A stretch of 64,000 nucleotides of DNA from Sphingomonas sp. Leaf230 (GCF_001421745.1 NZ_LMKW01000011.1:310001-374000); one strand, 5' to 3'. Positions 25,940-34,920 are shown, counted from the stretch's first letter. Numbers and translations are program-made. The notes: generated from the sequence alone by a model not told the origin.

Positions 25940-27724
25940 ATGAGGCGACTCCGATCCTCCCTTTTCGTCACCGCGTTGACGGTGCTGATGGCATTCGCAG
26001 CGCTTGGCGTGATCGTCGCGGGAGTCGCCTCGATCTACGGCCAGCGCGCCGCCCAAGACGCGCGCGCGGGCGTGCGTATGCGCGCGGTCCAGCAGACGCG
26101 GAGCAACCTTCGTCTGCTCGAAGCCGAATTGCAGACCTATCGCCTGCTGCCGATCATGCTCGGCGAATATCCCGATGTCCGCGCGGCACTCGCGTCGGGT
26201 AAGGTCGACCCCGCGCTCAACACCAAGCTCGCGCTGCTGGCAGAGCGCACCGGCGCACCGGTCATCTACGCGCTCGATACGCAGGGCATGACGATCGCCG
26301 CCTCGAACGCCGGGCGCCCGGACAGCTTCCTCGGCCACGACTACCGCTTCCGCGACTATTTCACCAAGGCGATGGCCTCCGGCGCAACCGAGTTCTTCGC
26401 TCTCGGCAGCGTCAGCGGGCGGCCCGGCCTGTACTTATCGCGCCGGATCGACCGCGCCGGGCGCCCGCTCGGCGTGGTCGTGGTCAAGGTCGAGTTCGAG
26501 AAGATCGCGCGCGCGTGGATCCAGGACCGGATGGCGACCTTCGTCACCGATCCCGACGGCATCATCCTGATCTCCAGCGATCCGAAGCTCGAATTTCGCA
26601 CCACCCGCCCGCTCTCGCCTTCGCGTCGCGCCGAGCTGGTCGAGACGCGCCAGTTCGGAACATCGCCACTGGCCCCCGCCCCACTGACGCTCGCCGACGG
26701 GATCTCACGTCTGCCCGACGGATCGCCTGCAATCACGGTATCGCTGCCGGTACCGATCTCGGGCTGGCGGCTGGTGCATATGGAGCCGCTCGACGCTGCC
26801 CTGCGCACCGCCGCTGCGCGCACGCGCTGGGCCACCGCGATCGCCGCGATGCTGACGATCGCGACGATACTCGGCGCGTGGTGGCTGTACGAGCGACGCA
26901 AGCGCAACGTCGGCGCGCGGGCAGAACTGGAAGCGGAGGTCGCCCGCCGCACCGCCGAACTCCGCGCCACCGCCGACCGCCTCCAGATCGAGGTCGAGCA
27001 GCGCGAGGCCTCCGACCAGCGGTTCCGCCAGGCGCGCGAGGAACTGGCGCACGCCAACCGCGTCGGCTCGATCGGCACGATCACCGCCAGCGTCGCGCAC
27101 GAGATCAACCAGCCCGTCGCCGCGATCCGCACCTTCGCCGACAATGCCGCGGCGTTCCTGGACCGCGGCGAACCCGCGCGCGCGGCAACAAATCTCCAGT
27201 CGATCGTCGACCTCACCAGCCGGATCGGGACGATCACCGCCGGGCTCAGGCGCTATGCCCGGCGCGGCGCAGGCTCGATCGGCCCCGTCGCGCTCGACGA
27301 GGCGATCGACGGCGTCCGCCTGCTGATCGGCGACCGCTTCCGCGCCAAAGGCGTGACGCTCGACCTGCCGAACGGTCCCGAGGCGCGACTGACGGTGATC
27401 GCCGGCCGCGTCCGCCTGGAGCAGGTGCTGGTCAATCTCCTCCAGAACGCGCTCGATGCGGTCGCCGACCGCCGAGATGCCCGGGTGAGCGTGACGGTCG
27501 GACGGAAAGGCCGCGATGTCGTGCTGACCGTCGCCGACAACGGCCCCGGCATCGAGCCCGACATCGCCGACCACCTCTTCACTCCGTTCGCGACCAGCAA
27601 GAAGGACGGCCTCGGGCTCGGCCTCGGCATCGCGCGCGACATCATGACCGAGTTCGGCGGCACGCTCGACCTCGTCCCCGCTCCAGAAGGCGCCATCTTC
27701 CGTATGATCCTGGTGAAGGCTTGA
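25940..27724 (+). CDS. dctB: DctB-like sensor histidine kinase
   Basis: Membrane sensor kinase of about 594 residues. A transmembrane helix near residues 7-30, a periplasmic double-PAS (dCache-like) domain of about 250 residues (GHDYRFRDYFTKAM, YLSRRIDRAGRPLG), a second helix near 290-310, a coiled-coil linker (RAELEAEVARRTAELRA), phospho-acceptor His387 in VAHEINQPVAAIRTFA, the N box NLLQNALDAV and G box DNGPGIEPD. HEINQP is the DctB/FixL-type box. Start may be ATG 25940 or GTG 25919; no clear ribosome site for either. Stop overlaps the regulator start (TTGA). Predicted to sense external C4-dicarboxylates. Confidence 0.86.
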   Translation: MRRLRSSLFVTALTVLMAFAALGVIVAGVASIYGQRAAQDARAGVRMRAVQQTRSNLRLLEAELQTYRLLPIMLGEYPDVRAALASGKVDPALNTKLALLAERTGAPVIYALDTQGMTIAASNAGRPDSFLGHDYRFRDYFTKAMASGATEFFALGSVSGRPGLYLSRRIDRAGRPLGVVVVKVEFEKIARAWIQDRMATFVTDPDGIILISSDPKLEFRTTRPLSPSRRAELVETRQFGTSPLAPAPLTLADGISRLPDGSPAITVSLPVPISGWRLVHMEPLDAALRTAAARTRWATAIAAMLTIATILGAWWLYERRKRNVGARAELEAEVARRTAELRATADRLQIEVEQREASDQRFRQAREELAHANRVGSIGTITASVAHEINQPVAAIRTFADNAAAFLDRGEPARAATNLQSIVDLTSRIGTITAGLRRYARRGAGSIGPVALDEAIDGVRLLIGDRFRAKGVTLDLPNGPEARLTVIAGRVRLEQVLVNLLQNALDAVADRRDARVSVTVGRKGRDVVLTVADNGPGIEPDIADHLFTPFATSKKDGLGLGLGIARDIMTEFGGTLDLVPAPEGAIFRMILVKA

Positions 27725-29058
27725 GCGAGCAGGCGGTTCTGCTCGTCGACGACGACGACGTGTTGCGCGGGGCGCTCGAGCAATCGTTCGAACTCGCCGG
27801 GATCGCGGTGATCGCGGAGCGCGACCCGACCGTCGCGCTCGCCCGCGTTACCGCCGGGTTCGACGGCGCGGTGGTGTCCGACATCCGCATGCCGAAGATG
27901 GACGGCCTCGAACTCTTCCGCCGGATCGCCGCGATCGACCACGAGATCCCGGTGCTGCTGATGACCGGCCACGGCGACGTCGCGATGGCGGTCGCCGCGC
28001 TGAAGAACGGCGCGTTCGACTTCATCCCGAAGCCGTTCGCCACGGACCATTTGATCGCGGGGGCACGCCGCGCGCTCGAAATGCGCCGCCTCGTCCTCGA
28101 CAACCGCCGCCTCCGCGCCGCCGCCGAGGAAACGGTCGGCGCCGAACCGCTGATCGGCGAGACCCCGGTGATGGTCCGCCTCCGCGAAACGATGCGCCAA
28201 ATTGCTCAGGCCGACATCGACGTTCTGATCGAGGGGGAGACCGGCACCGGCAAGGAACTCGTCGCCGTCCTGCTCCACCGCTGGAGCAACCGACGGTCAC
28301 GGCCCTTCGTGGCAGTCAACTGCGCCGCGCTGCCCGAGGCTGTCGCGGAAATCGAGCTGTTCGGCCACGACGGCGACTCCCGCCTGCCGCGCACCGGCCG
28401 GATCGAGGCCTCGAACCGCGGCACGCTGTTCCTCGACGAAATCGAGAGCACGCTGCCGGCGTTTCAGGCAAAACTGCTCCGCGTGCTCGAGGAGCGCGAG
28501 GTGATGCCGGTCGGTGGCGACCTCCCGCGTGCGCTCGACCTGCGCGTGATCGCTGCCGCCAAGCCTGGCCTTGATCACGCGGTCGAGGAAGGCCGCTTCC
28601 GCGCCGACCTCCTCTTCCGCCTCGACGCGGTACGCCTACGCATCCCGCCGCTCAGAGAACGCCGCGACGACATTCCGCTGCTGTTCGGTCACCTACTCCA
28701 CCAGGCGGCGGAACGGTTCGGCCGCGAGGTCCCGACGATCGACACCGCGACGCTAGCGTATCTCGGCCAGCACGACTGGCCCGGCAACGTCCGCGAACTC
28801 GACAACCTCGCCAAGCGCATGGTGCTCCGCGTGGAAGCCGAAGACCCCGTCGACGAAGACAGCGACATCCCCCTCCCCGCCCGCGTCGACAAGTTCGAGG
28901 AAGCGACGATCCGCGCCGTGCTCCAACAGGTCAGCGGCGACGTCCGCTCGGCCTTGGCCGCACTCGGCATCCCGAGAAAGACGTTCTACGACAAGCTCAA
29001 GCGCCACGACATCGACGTCGAGGCGTATCGCCCGAACAAATCTCCCCCGTCATCCTGA
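27721..29058 (+). CDS. dctD: DctD-like response regulator (NtrC family) lacking the GAFTGA loop
   Basis: A 445-residue NtrC-family regulator: receiver domain with Asp54 in VVSDIRMPKMDG, AAA+ domain with Walker A GETGTGKE (Lys178) and Walker B GTLFLDEIES, arginine-finger region, and a C-terminal Fis-type helix-turn-helix (LAALGIPRKTFYDKLKRHDI). TTG 27721 overlaps the kinase stop and is the only start that keeps the receiver domain. After ELFGH (212-216) the sequence reads DGDSRLPRTGRIEAS, so the sigma-54-contacting GAFTGA loop is missing with about four residues deleted. Its last residues and TGA come from a type A repeat. Confidence 0.86.
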   Translation: MSEQAVLLVDDDDVLRGALEQSFELAGIAVIAERDPTVALARVTAGFDGAVVSDIRMPKMDGLELFRRIAAIDHEIPVLLMTGHGDVAMAVAALKNGAFDFIPKPFATDHLIAGARRALEMRRLVLDNRRLRAAAEETVGAEPLIGETPVMVRLRETMRQIAQADIDVLIEGETGTGKELVAVLLHRWSNRRSRPFVAVNCAALPEAVAEIELFGHDGDSRLPRTGRIEASNRGTLFLDEIESTLPAFQAKLLRVLEEREVMPVGGDLPRALDLRVIAAAKPGLDHAVEEGRFRADLLFRLDAVRLRIPPLRERRDDIPLLFGHLLHQAAERFGREVPTIDTATLAYLGQHDWPGNVRELDNLAKRMVLRVEAEDPVDEDSDIPLPARVDKFEEATIRAVLQQVSGDVRSALAALGIPRKTFYDKLKRHDIDVEAYRPNKSPPSS

Positions 29059-29129
29059 CGAAAGTCAGGACCCAGAGCCACGACCGCTGTCCCCTGTAAC
29101 CCTGGGTCCTGACTTTCGTCAGGATGACG
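29048..29129. repeat. 82-bp double-hairpin repeat, type A (copy 5)
   Basis: Hairpins CCTGACgaaaGTCAGG and CCTGACtttcGTCAGG with CCCAGAGCCAC and CCCTGGGTC inside; the GGATCC-type inner arms have changed to GGACCC/GGGTCC on both sides, again keeping pairing. It overlaps the 3' end of the dctD-like gene and supplies its stop. Confidence 0.85.
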
Positions 29130-29152
29130 ACGGCATATGAGGCCCTGCCGCG

Positions 29153-30211
29153 CTAAGTCGGGATTACCGGCGGCGGCACACCGCCCTGCCGCGTCGCCAC
29201 GAACTTCGCGAGCGGCGGCCCGATCAGCAACACCCCCAGGAACCGCAACACCTGAAGCGCCATCACGAACGGCACATCCACCGGACTCGACGCAGCAATG
29301 ATCGCGACCGAATCCATCCCGCCCGGGCTAGTCGCCAGATACGCCGTCACCGGATCGATCCCCCACCAGCGCGTCAACGCCGCGGCGATCCCGCCGCAGA
29401 ACGCGATCAGCAACGCCACCGACAATAGGATCCGCGGCATCGCCTTCCCCGCCACCCGCAGCGTATCGCGCGTGAACGACAGCCCGATCCGCCACCCGAC
29501 CACCGCATAGCTGATCGCCAGCAACCACTGCGGCAACACTGGCTGCGCGACGCCGGTAACGTTGAGCGCCGCCCCCGCCACAAGCGACCCGAGCAGCGCG
29601 CCGGCGGGTAGCTTCAGCACGACCCCCACGGTCGCACCAACACCGGCAATCGCGATCGTCCGCAGCACGGCAACCGGATCGACCGCCGCAAACCACGTGC
29701 CCGCAACATGATGCCCGCTCCCGCCGCCGACCATCACCGCCGCCAACACCGACGCAACCACCGCCACACTCACCACCCGCGTGTAGGTCATCACCGCGAC
29801 CAGCCGCGAGTCCGCGCCGTAAGCCTGCGCCATCAACACCATCGCGCTCGCAGCACCCGGCGTCGATCCCCACACCGCGACGGTCCCCGGCAACACCTGC
29901 CACCGGCTCAGCAGGTATCCGAGCACGCTGCTAGCGGCGAGCGTGACGAAATTGACCATCAGGAACACCGGCCAGTGATCCGCCACCGTCGCGACGATCC
30001 CGGTCGTGATCGACCCCGCGATCAGCGTCCCGACCGCCGCCTGCGCCCCGCGAAACGCCGACGTCGGCACGCTAAGCGACCACCCCCGCACCGCCAGCAC
30101 GACCGCCGCGACCATCGGCCCGAGCAGCAACCCCGCCGGCAGCCCGACAAGCTCCAGCAGCCCCGCGATCACCGCCGACAGCGCGATCAAGACGGCCCAG
30201 CGCCAGATCAT
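29153..30211 (-). CDS. AbrB-duplication-family membrane protein
   Basis: Inner-membrane protein of 352 residues with about ten hydrophobic segments in two related halves (LELVGLPAGLLLGPMVAAVV and LKLPAGALLGSLVAGAALNV). It carries the WGSTPGAASAMVLMAQAYGAD and ATSPGGMDSVAIIAASSPVD motifs typical of this family. Databases often call it an AbrB regulator or ammonia monooxygenase, but the sequence indicates a transporter-like membrane protein of unknown substrate. ATG 30211 overlaps the preceding stop by 4 bp, so it is the last gene of a three-gene coupled unit. Confidence 0.85.
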   Translation of the reverse strand: MIWRWAVLIALSAVIAGLLELVGLPAGLLLGPMVAAVVLAVRGWSLSVPTSAFRGAQAAVGTLIAGSITTGIVATVADHWPVFLMVNFVTLAASSVLGYLLSRWQVLPGTVAVWGSTPGAASAMVLMAQAYGADSRLVAVMTYTRVVSVAVVASVLAAVMVGGGSGHHVAGTWFAAVDPVAVLRTIAIAGVGATVGVVLKLPAGALLGSLVAGAALNVTGVAQPVLPQWLLAISYAVVGWRIGLSFTRDTLRVAGKAMPRILLSVALLIAFCGGIAAALTRWWGIDPVTAYLATSPGGMDSVAIIAASSPVDVPFVMALQVLRFLGVLLIGPPLAKFVATRQGGVPPPVIPT

Positions 30212-30870
30212 GCCTTGGTAGCGAACCAGATCGTGTGCCGCGCGCCGCCCTTCCGCGTAGCGCGCGCGCTAACTTCGTCGACCGCAAACCCTGCTTCGGC
30301 AAGTCGGGTAGCGAACGGCTTACTCGGTGCCGACGACCACACGGCAAGTACGCCACCGGGTCGCAACGCCGCCCGCGCCAAAGACAATCCGCGCGCCCCG
30401 TAAAGCCGGTCATTACCCGGCCGCGAAATTCCGTCCGGACCGTTGTCGACGTCGAGCAGGATCGCGTCCCAATCGCCCTCGGCGATCGCCGCGGCGACAT
30501 CGCCCTCGAAAATACGCGTCCGCGGATCGGCAAGGCTGTCGCCATGCACCGCCGCCATAGGCCCGCGCGCCCATTCGATCACCGCCGGCACGATCTCCGC
30601 CACAACTACCTCCGCGTCAGGCCCAAGCCGAGCCAACGCCGCGCGGAGGGTAAACCCCATCCCAAGCCCGCCGATCAGCATCCGCACGCCTGGCCGCCCA
30701 CCGATCCGATCGCACGCCTGCTCCGCCAACGCCTCTTCCGACCCGCTAAGCCGACTGTTCATCAACTCGTTCGCGCCGAGCATGATCGAGAACTCCGCAC
30801 CACGCTGGAGCAAGCGAAGCTCACCCCCACCCGGCACCTGCGCCGTCCCGAGAAGCACGCGCGGGATCAT
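30208..30870 (-). CDS. Spermidine-synthase-fold methyltransferase-like protein
   Basis: A 220-residue Rossmann-fold protein resembling the C-terminal domain of spermidine synthases. MLIGGLGMGFTLRAAL is the cofactor loop, VVVAEIVPAVIEWARG and DAILLDVDNGPDG follow. It lacks the N-terminal beta-sheet domain and gate-keeper loop of true polyamine synthases, so the substrate is unknown. ATG 30870 overlaps the stop of the Hsp70-like gene, and its own stop overlaps the AbrB-family ATG. Confidence 0.75.
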   Translation of the reverse strand: MIPRVLLGTAQVPGGGELRLLQRGAEFSIMLGANELMNSRLSGSEEALAEQACDRIGGRPGVRMLIGGLGMGFTLRAALARLGPDAEVVVAEIVPAVIEWARGPMAAVHGDSLADPRTRIFEGDVAAAIAEGDWDAILLDVDNGPDGISRPGNDRLYGARGLSLARAALRPGGVLAVWSSAPSKPFATRLAEAGFAVDEVSARATRKGGARHTIWFATKA

Positions 30871-32165
30871 GCCGACCAAGCCGCAATATCGTCCTGCTCG
30901 CCGATCAGCGCGAGGCCGTGCGCGATCGACGTCAGCTCGCCACCACTCATGATCGCCGCCTCGCCGAACCGCTCGACGAAGATGCGGCGGATGCGCGGGA
31001 TCAACGACGATCCGCCGGTCAGGAACACCCGGTCGATCTCGCCGCCACCGACGTTCGCCACCTCCAAGGCCCGGTCGACCGCCGCCTCGATCCGCACCAC
31101 GTCGTCGGCGATCCAGCCTTCGAACTGCGCCCGCGTCACGTCCGCCTCGATCTCAAGCCCCGCGCCCGCAAAGTGGAAATGCGCATCCTCACCGCTCGAC
31201 AGCGCACGCTTGAGCGACCCGACCGCATCATACAGCGGATAGCCAAGTTCGTTCTCGATCACCGCGATCATCCGCCCGATTGCATCCGGATCCACGGCGG
31301 TCTTCTGCAACCGCTCCAGCTCGGTCATCGTCTTGCGATTGCGCATCAGCGCCAGCCTGGACCAGTCCGCGAAATCGGCGAAATACGCGCGCGGAATCTC
31401 CAGTTCCTTGCCGAACGACTTGTACGCGCCGCCCTTGCCGAGCATCGGCAGCACCAGCCGGTCGAGAATCCGGTAATCGAACCGATCGCCCGCGATCCCG
31501 ACGCCCGCATGACCCAGTGGCGTACACCGCCGCGCCGCGCCCGGCTCGGCCACGCGCACCACCGAAAAGTCGCTCGTACCACCGCCGAAATCCGCCACTA
31601 GGATCGTCGCCGGCTCGGTCAGCCGCGTCGCGTAGCTATACGCCGCCCCGAGCGGTTCGTAGACGTAATGGATCTCCGCCCCGAAGCCCTTGAACATCGC
31701 GTCATACCGCGTCCGCGCCAGCGCCTCGTCGGGCCGCGCGCCGGCATATTCGACCGGGCGCCCCACCACGATCCGGTGCGGCCGCGTGTCGAGCTTGCCG
31801 CCCGCATGGGAAATAAGCTTTTCGAGGAACAGCTGGCCCATCTCCTCGAAGCGATAGCGCTTGTCGAACACAGACGCCTGCTCGAACGTCTTCATCGCCG
31901 CGACCGACTTGAACGACTGGATGAACCGGCTGTCGAGCGGGTATTCCATATATTCGGCGATCGCCCACGGCCCCGCATCCGACGCGAGCCCCTTGCCGCT
32001 GTCGTCCTGCCAGAAACACAACGCCGAGCGGAATACCGGGCTCGTCTCGGCAGGGGCAGCGAACGTCACGAGTTCGGGCGTCCCGCCGCGCGTCCCCAGC
32101 GCCACGACGCTGTTGGTCGTGCCGAAATCCAGCCCCAAGGCGGGGCCGCCAGCGTCCGTCTGCAT
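30867..32165 (-). CDS. Hsp70-like ATPase (YegD type)
   Basis: A 432-residue protein with the actin/Hsp70 ATPase fold: phosphate-1 LGLDFGTTNSVVAL near residue 10, phosphate-2 ILVADFGGGTSDFSVV near 185, and adenosine motif VFLTGGSSLIPRIRRIF near 385. It has no substrate-binding or lid domain, like E. coli YegD, so it is not a DnaK chaperone in the strict sense. ATG 32165 has AAGGA seven bases upstream. First gene of a unit with a spermidine-synthase-like and an AbrB-type protein; the common role is unknown. Confidence 0.87.
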   Translation of the reverse strand: MQTDAGGPALGLDFGTTNSVVALGTRGGTPELVTFAAPAETSPVFRSALCFWQDDSGKGLASDAGPWAIAEYMEYPLDSRFIQSFKSVAAMKTFEQASVFDKRYRFEEMGQLFLEKLISHAGGKLDTRPHRIVVGRPVEYAGARPDEALARTRYDAMFKGFGAEIHYVYEPLGAAYSYATRLTEPATILVADFGGGTSDFSVVRVAEPGAARRCTPLGHAGVGIAGDRFDYRILDRLVLPMLGKGGAYKSFGKELEIPRAYFADFADWSRLALMRNRKTMTELERLQKTAVDPDAIGRMIAVIENELGYPLYDAVGSLKRALSSGEDAHFHFAGAGLEIEADVTRAQFEGWIADDVVRIEAAVDRALEVANVGGGEIDRVFLTGGSSLIPRIRRIFVERFGEAAIMSGGELTSIAHGLALIGEQDDIAAWSA

Positions 32166-32451
32166 CGCGTCGTCCTTCAATGAACGCGCGCCTATGCCGA
32201 TGCGGGGTGCGGGATGGCAACCCCGTGCGTGCTTCGGCGGACCAGTTGAGCGGGTTTGGTTGAGCCGCGATCTATGACCGGATGACCGCACACAGCGGAA
32301 GCCCGTTAAGAGTCGGTCTCCAGCGGTTTGCCTTTTTCGAGGAACGCCGTTCGCCCCGATTTTATCGGGCCGCCCCTTTCCCGCGGACGAAACAAGACCG
32401 GTCCCTCGCAGCGTAACCAAACGCTAAGCTCTTGGGGATAAGCATGCCGCG
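32166..32451. other. Divergent intergenic region (286 bp)
   Basis: It lies between the Hsp70-like gene (minus) and the diguanylate cyclase gene (plus) and should hold both promoters. I see a GC hairpin-like GGGGTGCGGGATGGCAACCCC near 32200 and the hairpin CCCCGATTTTATCGGG at 32355-32370, but no promoter I can call with confidence and no gene. Confidence 0.5.
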
Positions 32452-34275
32452 ATGTTCGTATCGCTGACAGCGCGTATCACCGCGATCGGGCTCATAGTCC
32501 TCCTCGCGTTGGCGTCTTTGGCGGGGCTCCTTGCCGATGCGTCGTATCAGGCCAGCCAGAGCGTTCACTGGGCCGCGCATTCCGCTGGGATCATCGAGAC
32601 GACCGAGGCGGCGCTGGGCGATCTGCGCGAGGCCGAATCCGGCCAGCGTGGCTTCGTCATCACGCGCGATCCAGCCTATGCTCGGTCGTACGCCGAACTT
32701 GTGGATAGCGCTGCCCGAACCATCGCCCGAGTCGTTGAACAGACCAACGACAATCCGCTTCAGCATGCACGGGCGCAGAAAATCGCGTTGCTGATGAAGG
32801 AGCGCTCCACTATTTTGCTGCAACCGTTGAATCTTGCCCGCCGGGGTGATTTTTCAGGCGCGGTCGCGGTCATCGCGAGTGGCCGCGGTCGCGAACTGAT
32901 GGATGCGATCAGCGTGCGCGCACAGGGCTTTCTCGATGAGGAACGCGCGCTCCAGTCCACGCGGCAGGACGCAGCGGTTCAGCGGCTGGAAAGCGGCAAG
33001 AGACTGGCGATACTCGGCGCGATCGCCGTCGCACTCGTCGTCGTCGGCAGCTTTGCGCTGCTCGTCCGGGCGATCCGCCGCCCGCTGGCGACCATGATGC
33101 GAGCGATGACCGCGCTAGGCAGCGGCGAACAGGACGCCCGCATCGACACTGCGATGGGATCGCGAGAATTCACCCGCCTTGCCGTCGGCTACAATGCGAT
33201 GGCCGACCGATTAAGGGGTGCCGTCGCAGACCAGGGCACCAGCGAGCGGCAATTGCAGATCGTCAACACCGAACTCGAGCAGAACACGAAGTCGCTTCGC
33301 GAACGCGGCGAGGTGATCGAACTGCTCGGCGGCATGGCGCATCGCATGCAGGCCGCGCGCACCGACGATGAGTTGGCGCAGATCGTCCGGGTATTCGTAC
33401 CGCAGGTGCTTCCCGACATCCCCGGTGCGCTGTACGCGCACAACAACTCGCGTAATTGCCTTGCCCCCGTCGCGAGCTGGGGCGGCATTACCGTGCCGAT
33501 CGAAGGCTTTGCGCCAGAGCGGTGCTGGGCGCTGCGTCGCGGCCAGAGCCACTCCGTCGAAGACCCCAGCCGCGAGATCGTCTGCGGGCATGTCGCGGAG
33601 AACGAGGTGTATCATTGCGAACCCCTGCTCGCGGGCGGCGAGGTCATCGGCGTGCTCTATCTCCAGGGACGGATCGGAGCCGAGAACCGCTTCCGGATGA
33701 ACGTGCTGACCGAGAACATCGCATCCGCGCTGGTCAACCACCGCTTGCAGCGATCGCTACGCGAGCAGACGATCCGCGATCCGCTCACCAGCCTGTTCAA
33801 TCGTCGCTACATGGAAGAAACGCTCAAGCTGGAGATCGCCCGATCCTTGCGCGCGGGGAGTCCGCTCAGCCTCGTCATGTGCGACATCGATCATTTCAAG
33901 CGGTTCAACGACGAGTTCGGCCACGATGCCGGCGACTCGGTGCTGCAGATGGTCGCCGCGGAGATGCGCAGTCGGTTCCGCGACGGCGATGTCATCTGCC
34001 GCTTCGGCGGCGAGGAGTTCACGATCATCGCGCCGGGCACGACCGCGGAAGCGCTTGCCGGTCGCGTCGAGACCGTGCGGCGCGCCATTGCGGAACTGGC
34101 CGTCCGGCACGGCAACCGCACGCTGGGCTCGACCAGCATGTCGTTCGGCATCGCAACCTGGTCCGACGCCATGGACCGGGACGGCGCGACACTCATCCAG
34201 GCGGCGGACATGGCACTGTATCAATCCAAGCGTGACGGCCGCAACCGCGCCACGATCAGCATGCTAGCGGCTTGA
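32452..34275 (+). CDS. Diguanylate cyclase with CHASE3, HAMP and GAF domains
   Basis: A 607-residue membrane enzyme that makes cyclic di-GMP. Helix near residues 8-28, a CHASE3-type periplasmic sensor (LREAESGQRGFVITRDPAY, about 58-76), second helix near 183-203, HAMP (RRPLATMMRAMTALGSGEQD), a GAF domain about 290-430 and the GGDEF domain with active GGEEF at 519-523. The inhibitory I-site RDGD is at 510-513, so product feedback is expected. No EAL domain. GAF cysteines (RNCLAPVAS, PERCWALRRG, EIVCGHV) may bind a cofactor or be redox-sensitive, which is speculation. Confidence 0.92.
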   Translation: MFVSLTARITAIGLIVLLALASLAGLLADASYQASQSVHWAAHSAGIIETTEAALGDLREAESGQRGFVITRDPAYARSYAELVDSAARTIARVVEQTNDNPLQHARAQKIALLMKERSTILLQPLNLARRGDFSGAVAVIASGRGRELMDAISVRAQGFLDEERALQSTRQDAAVQRLESGKRLAILGAIAVALVVVGSFALLVRAIRRPLATMMRAMTALGSGEQDARIDTAMGSREFTRLAVGYNAMADRLRGAVADQGTSERQLQIVNTELEQNTKSLRERGEVIELLGGMAHRMQAARTDDELAQIVRVFVPQVLPDIPGALYAHNNSRNCLAPVASWGGITVPIEGFAPERCWALRRGQSHSVEDPSREIVCGHVAENEVYHCEPLLAGGEVIGVLYLQGRIGAENRFRMNVLTENIASALVNHRLQRSLREQTIRDPLTSLFNRRYMEETLKLEIARSLRAGSPLSLVMCDIDHFKRFNDEFGHDAGDSVLQMVAAEMRSRFRDGDVICRFGGEEFTIIAPGTTAEALAGRVETVRRAIAELAVRHGNRTLGSTSMSFGIATWSDAMDRDGATLIQAADMALYQSKRDGRNRATISMLAA

Positions 34276-34420
34276 TCCGGGCCGTTCGGCCCGCTCCCGG
34301 TGCGCCGTTGGCTGGAACAGCGTCATGCTGAGGACCGGATTGCCCGGATAGAGAATCTCACCGAATTGAAGACCCTCTCCGACCCCGCTCCGCTTCCAAA
34401 CGGCTGTGGCAGGGATCACA

Positions 34421-34774
34421 TCAGCGGTAGCGCGCAAGCCACGCGGTGCGCCGATCGGTCTGCTTGGTCAGGCAGGCGGGATGGTTCAGGCGTTCGATCG
34501 TGCCGACGCCGTCGCCTTGGTCGAGCGGGCAGGCGGCGTCGCGCTGCTTGATCCAGGCGCGCTGCGACGTGCGCAATGCGGCGCGACGCGCAGACGGCAA
34601 CCGTTTCATGGTGGCGGCATAGGTCCTGTTCAGTCGCCCATCGGCCCGCTTGTGGTCGGCGCCGAAACAGGCCGCCATCGCTGGGGTGATACCCTGCGCG
34701 GCCTCCCCGGTGTTGAGGCAGCGGTCGAGATCGGGCGAGCCGGCTAGGGTGAGGGCAAGCGCTAGGATCAGCAT
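34421..34774 (-). CDS. LprI-like (DUF1311) secreted protein, copy 1
   Basis: A 117-residue protein with a short signal peptide (MLILALALTLAG) and a lysozyme-inhibitor LprI-like domain: paired cysteines (DRCLN, AACFGAD, DAACPL, HPACLTK), LNRTYAATMKRLPSARRAAL and SQRAWIKQRDAAC. ATG 34774 has GGAG seven bases upstream. Expected in the periplasm or envelope; inhibition of lysozyme is known for the mycobacterial namesake, not shown here. A second member lies at 36414-36833. Confidence 0.78.
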   Translation of the reverse strand: MLILALALTLAGSPDLDRCLNTGEAAQGITPAMAACFGADHKRADGRLNRTYAATMKRLPSARRAALRTSQRAWIKQRDAACPLDQGDGVGTIERLNHPACLTKQTDRRTAWLARYR

Positions 34775-34920
34775 TTCAGGTCTCCTTTCCCTGTCCAACG
34801 TCGCAAGGCCGGGTCGGTTCTGTGGCGACTGCGTAAATCGTCAGCCCCGCGAAGCCACGTATCGGCACGAAGCGCGATTGCGGTATCTAGCGCACCGGAA
34901 TTGACAGATCGGAGATCGCG

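Noticed and set aside
28300..28460. A frameshift explaining the missing GAFTGA loop in the DctD-like protein
   Set aside because: The frame and conserved motifs on both sides (ELFGH before, GTLFLDEIES after) are intact; a short in-frame loss fits better than a sequencing error.
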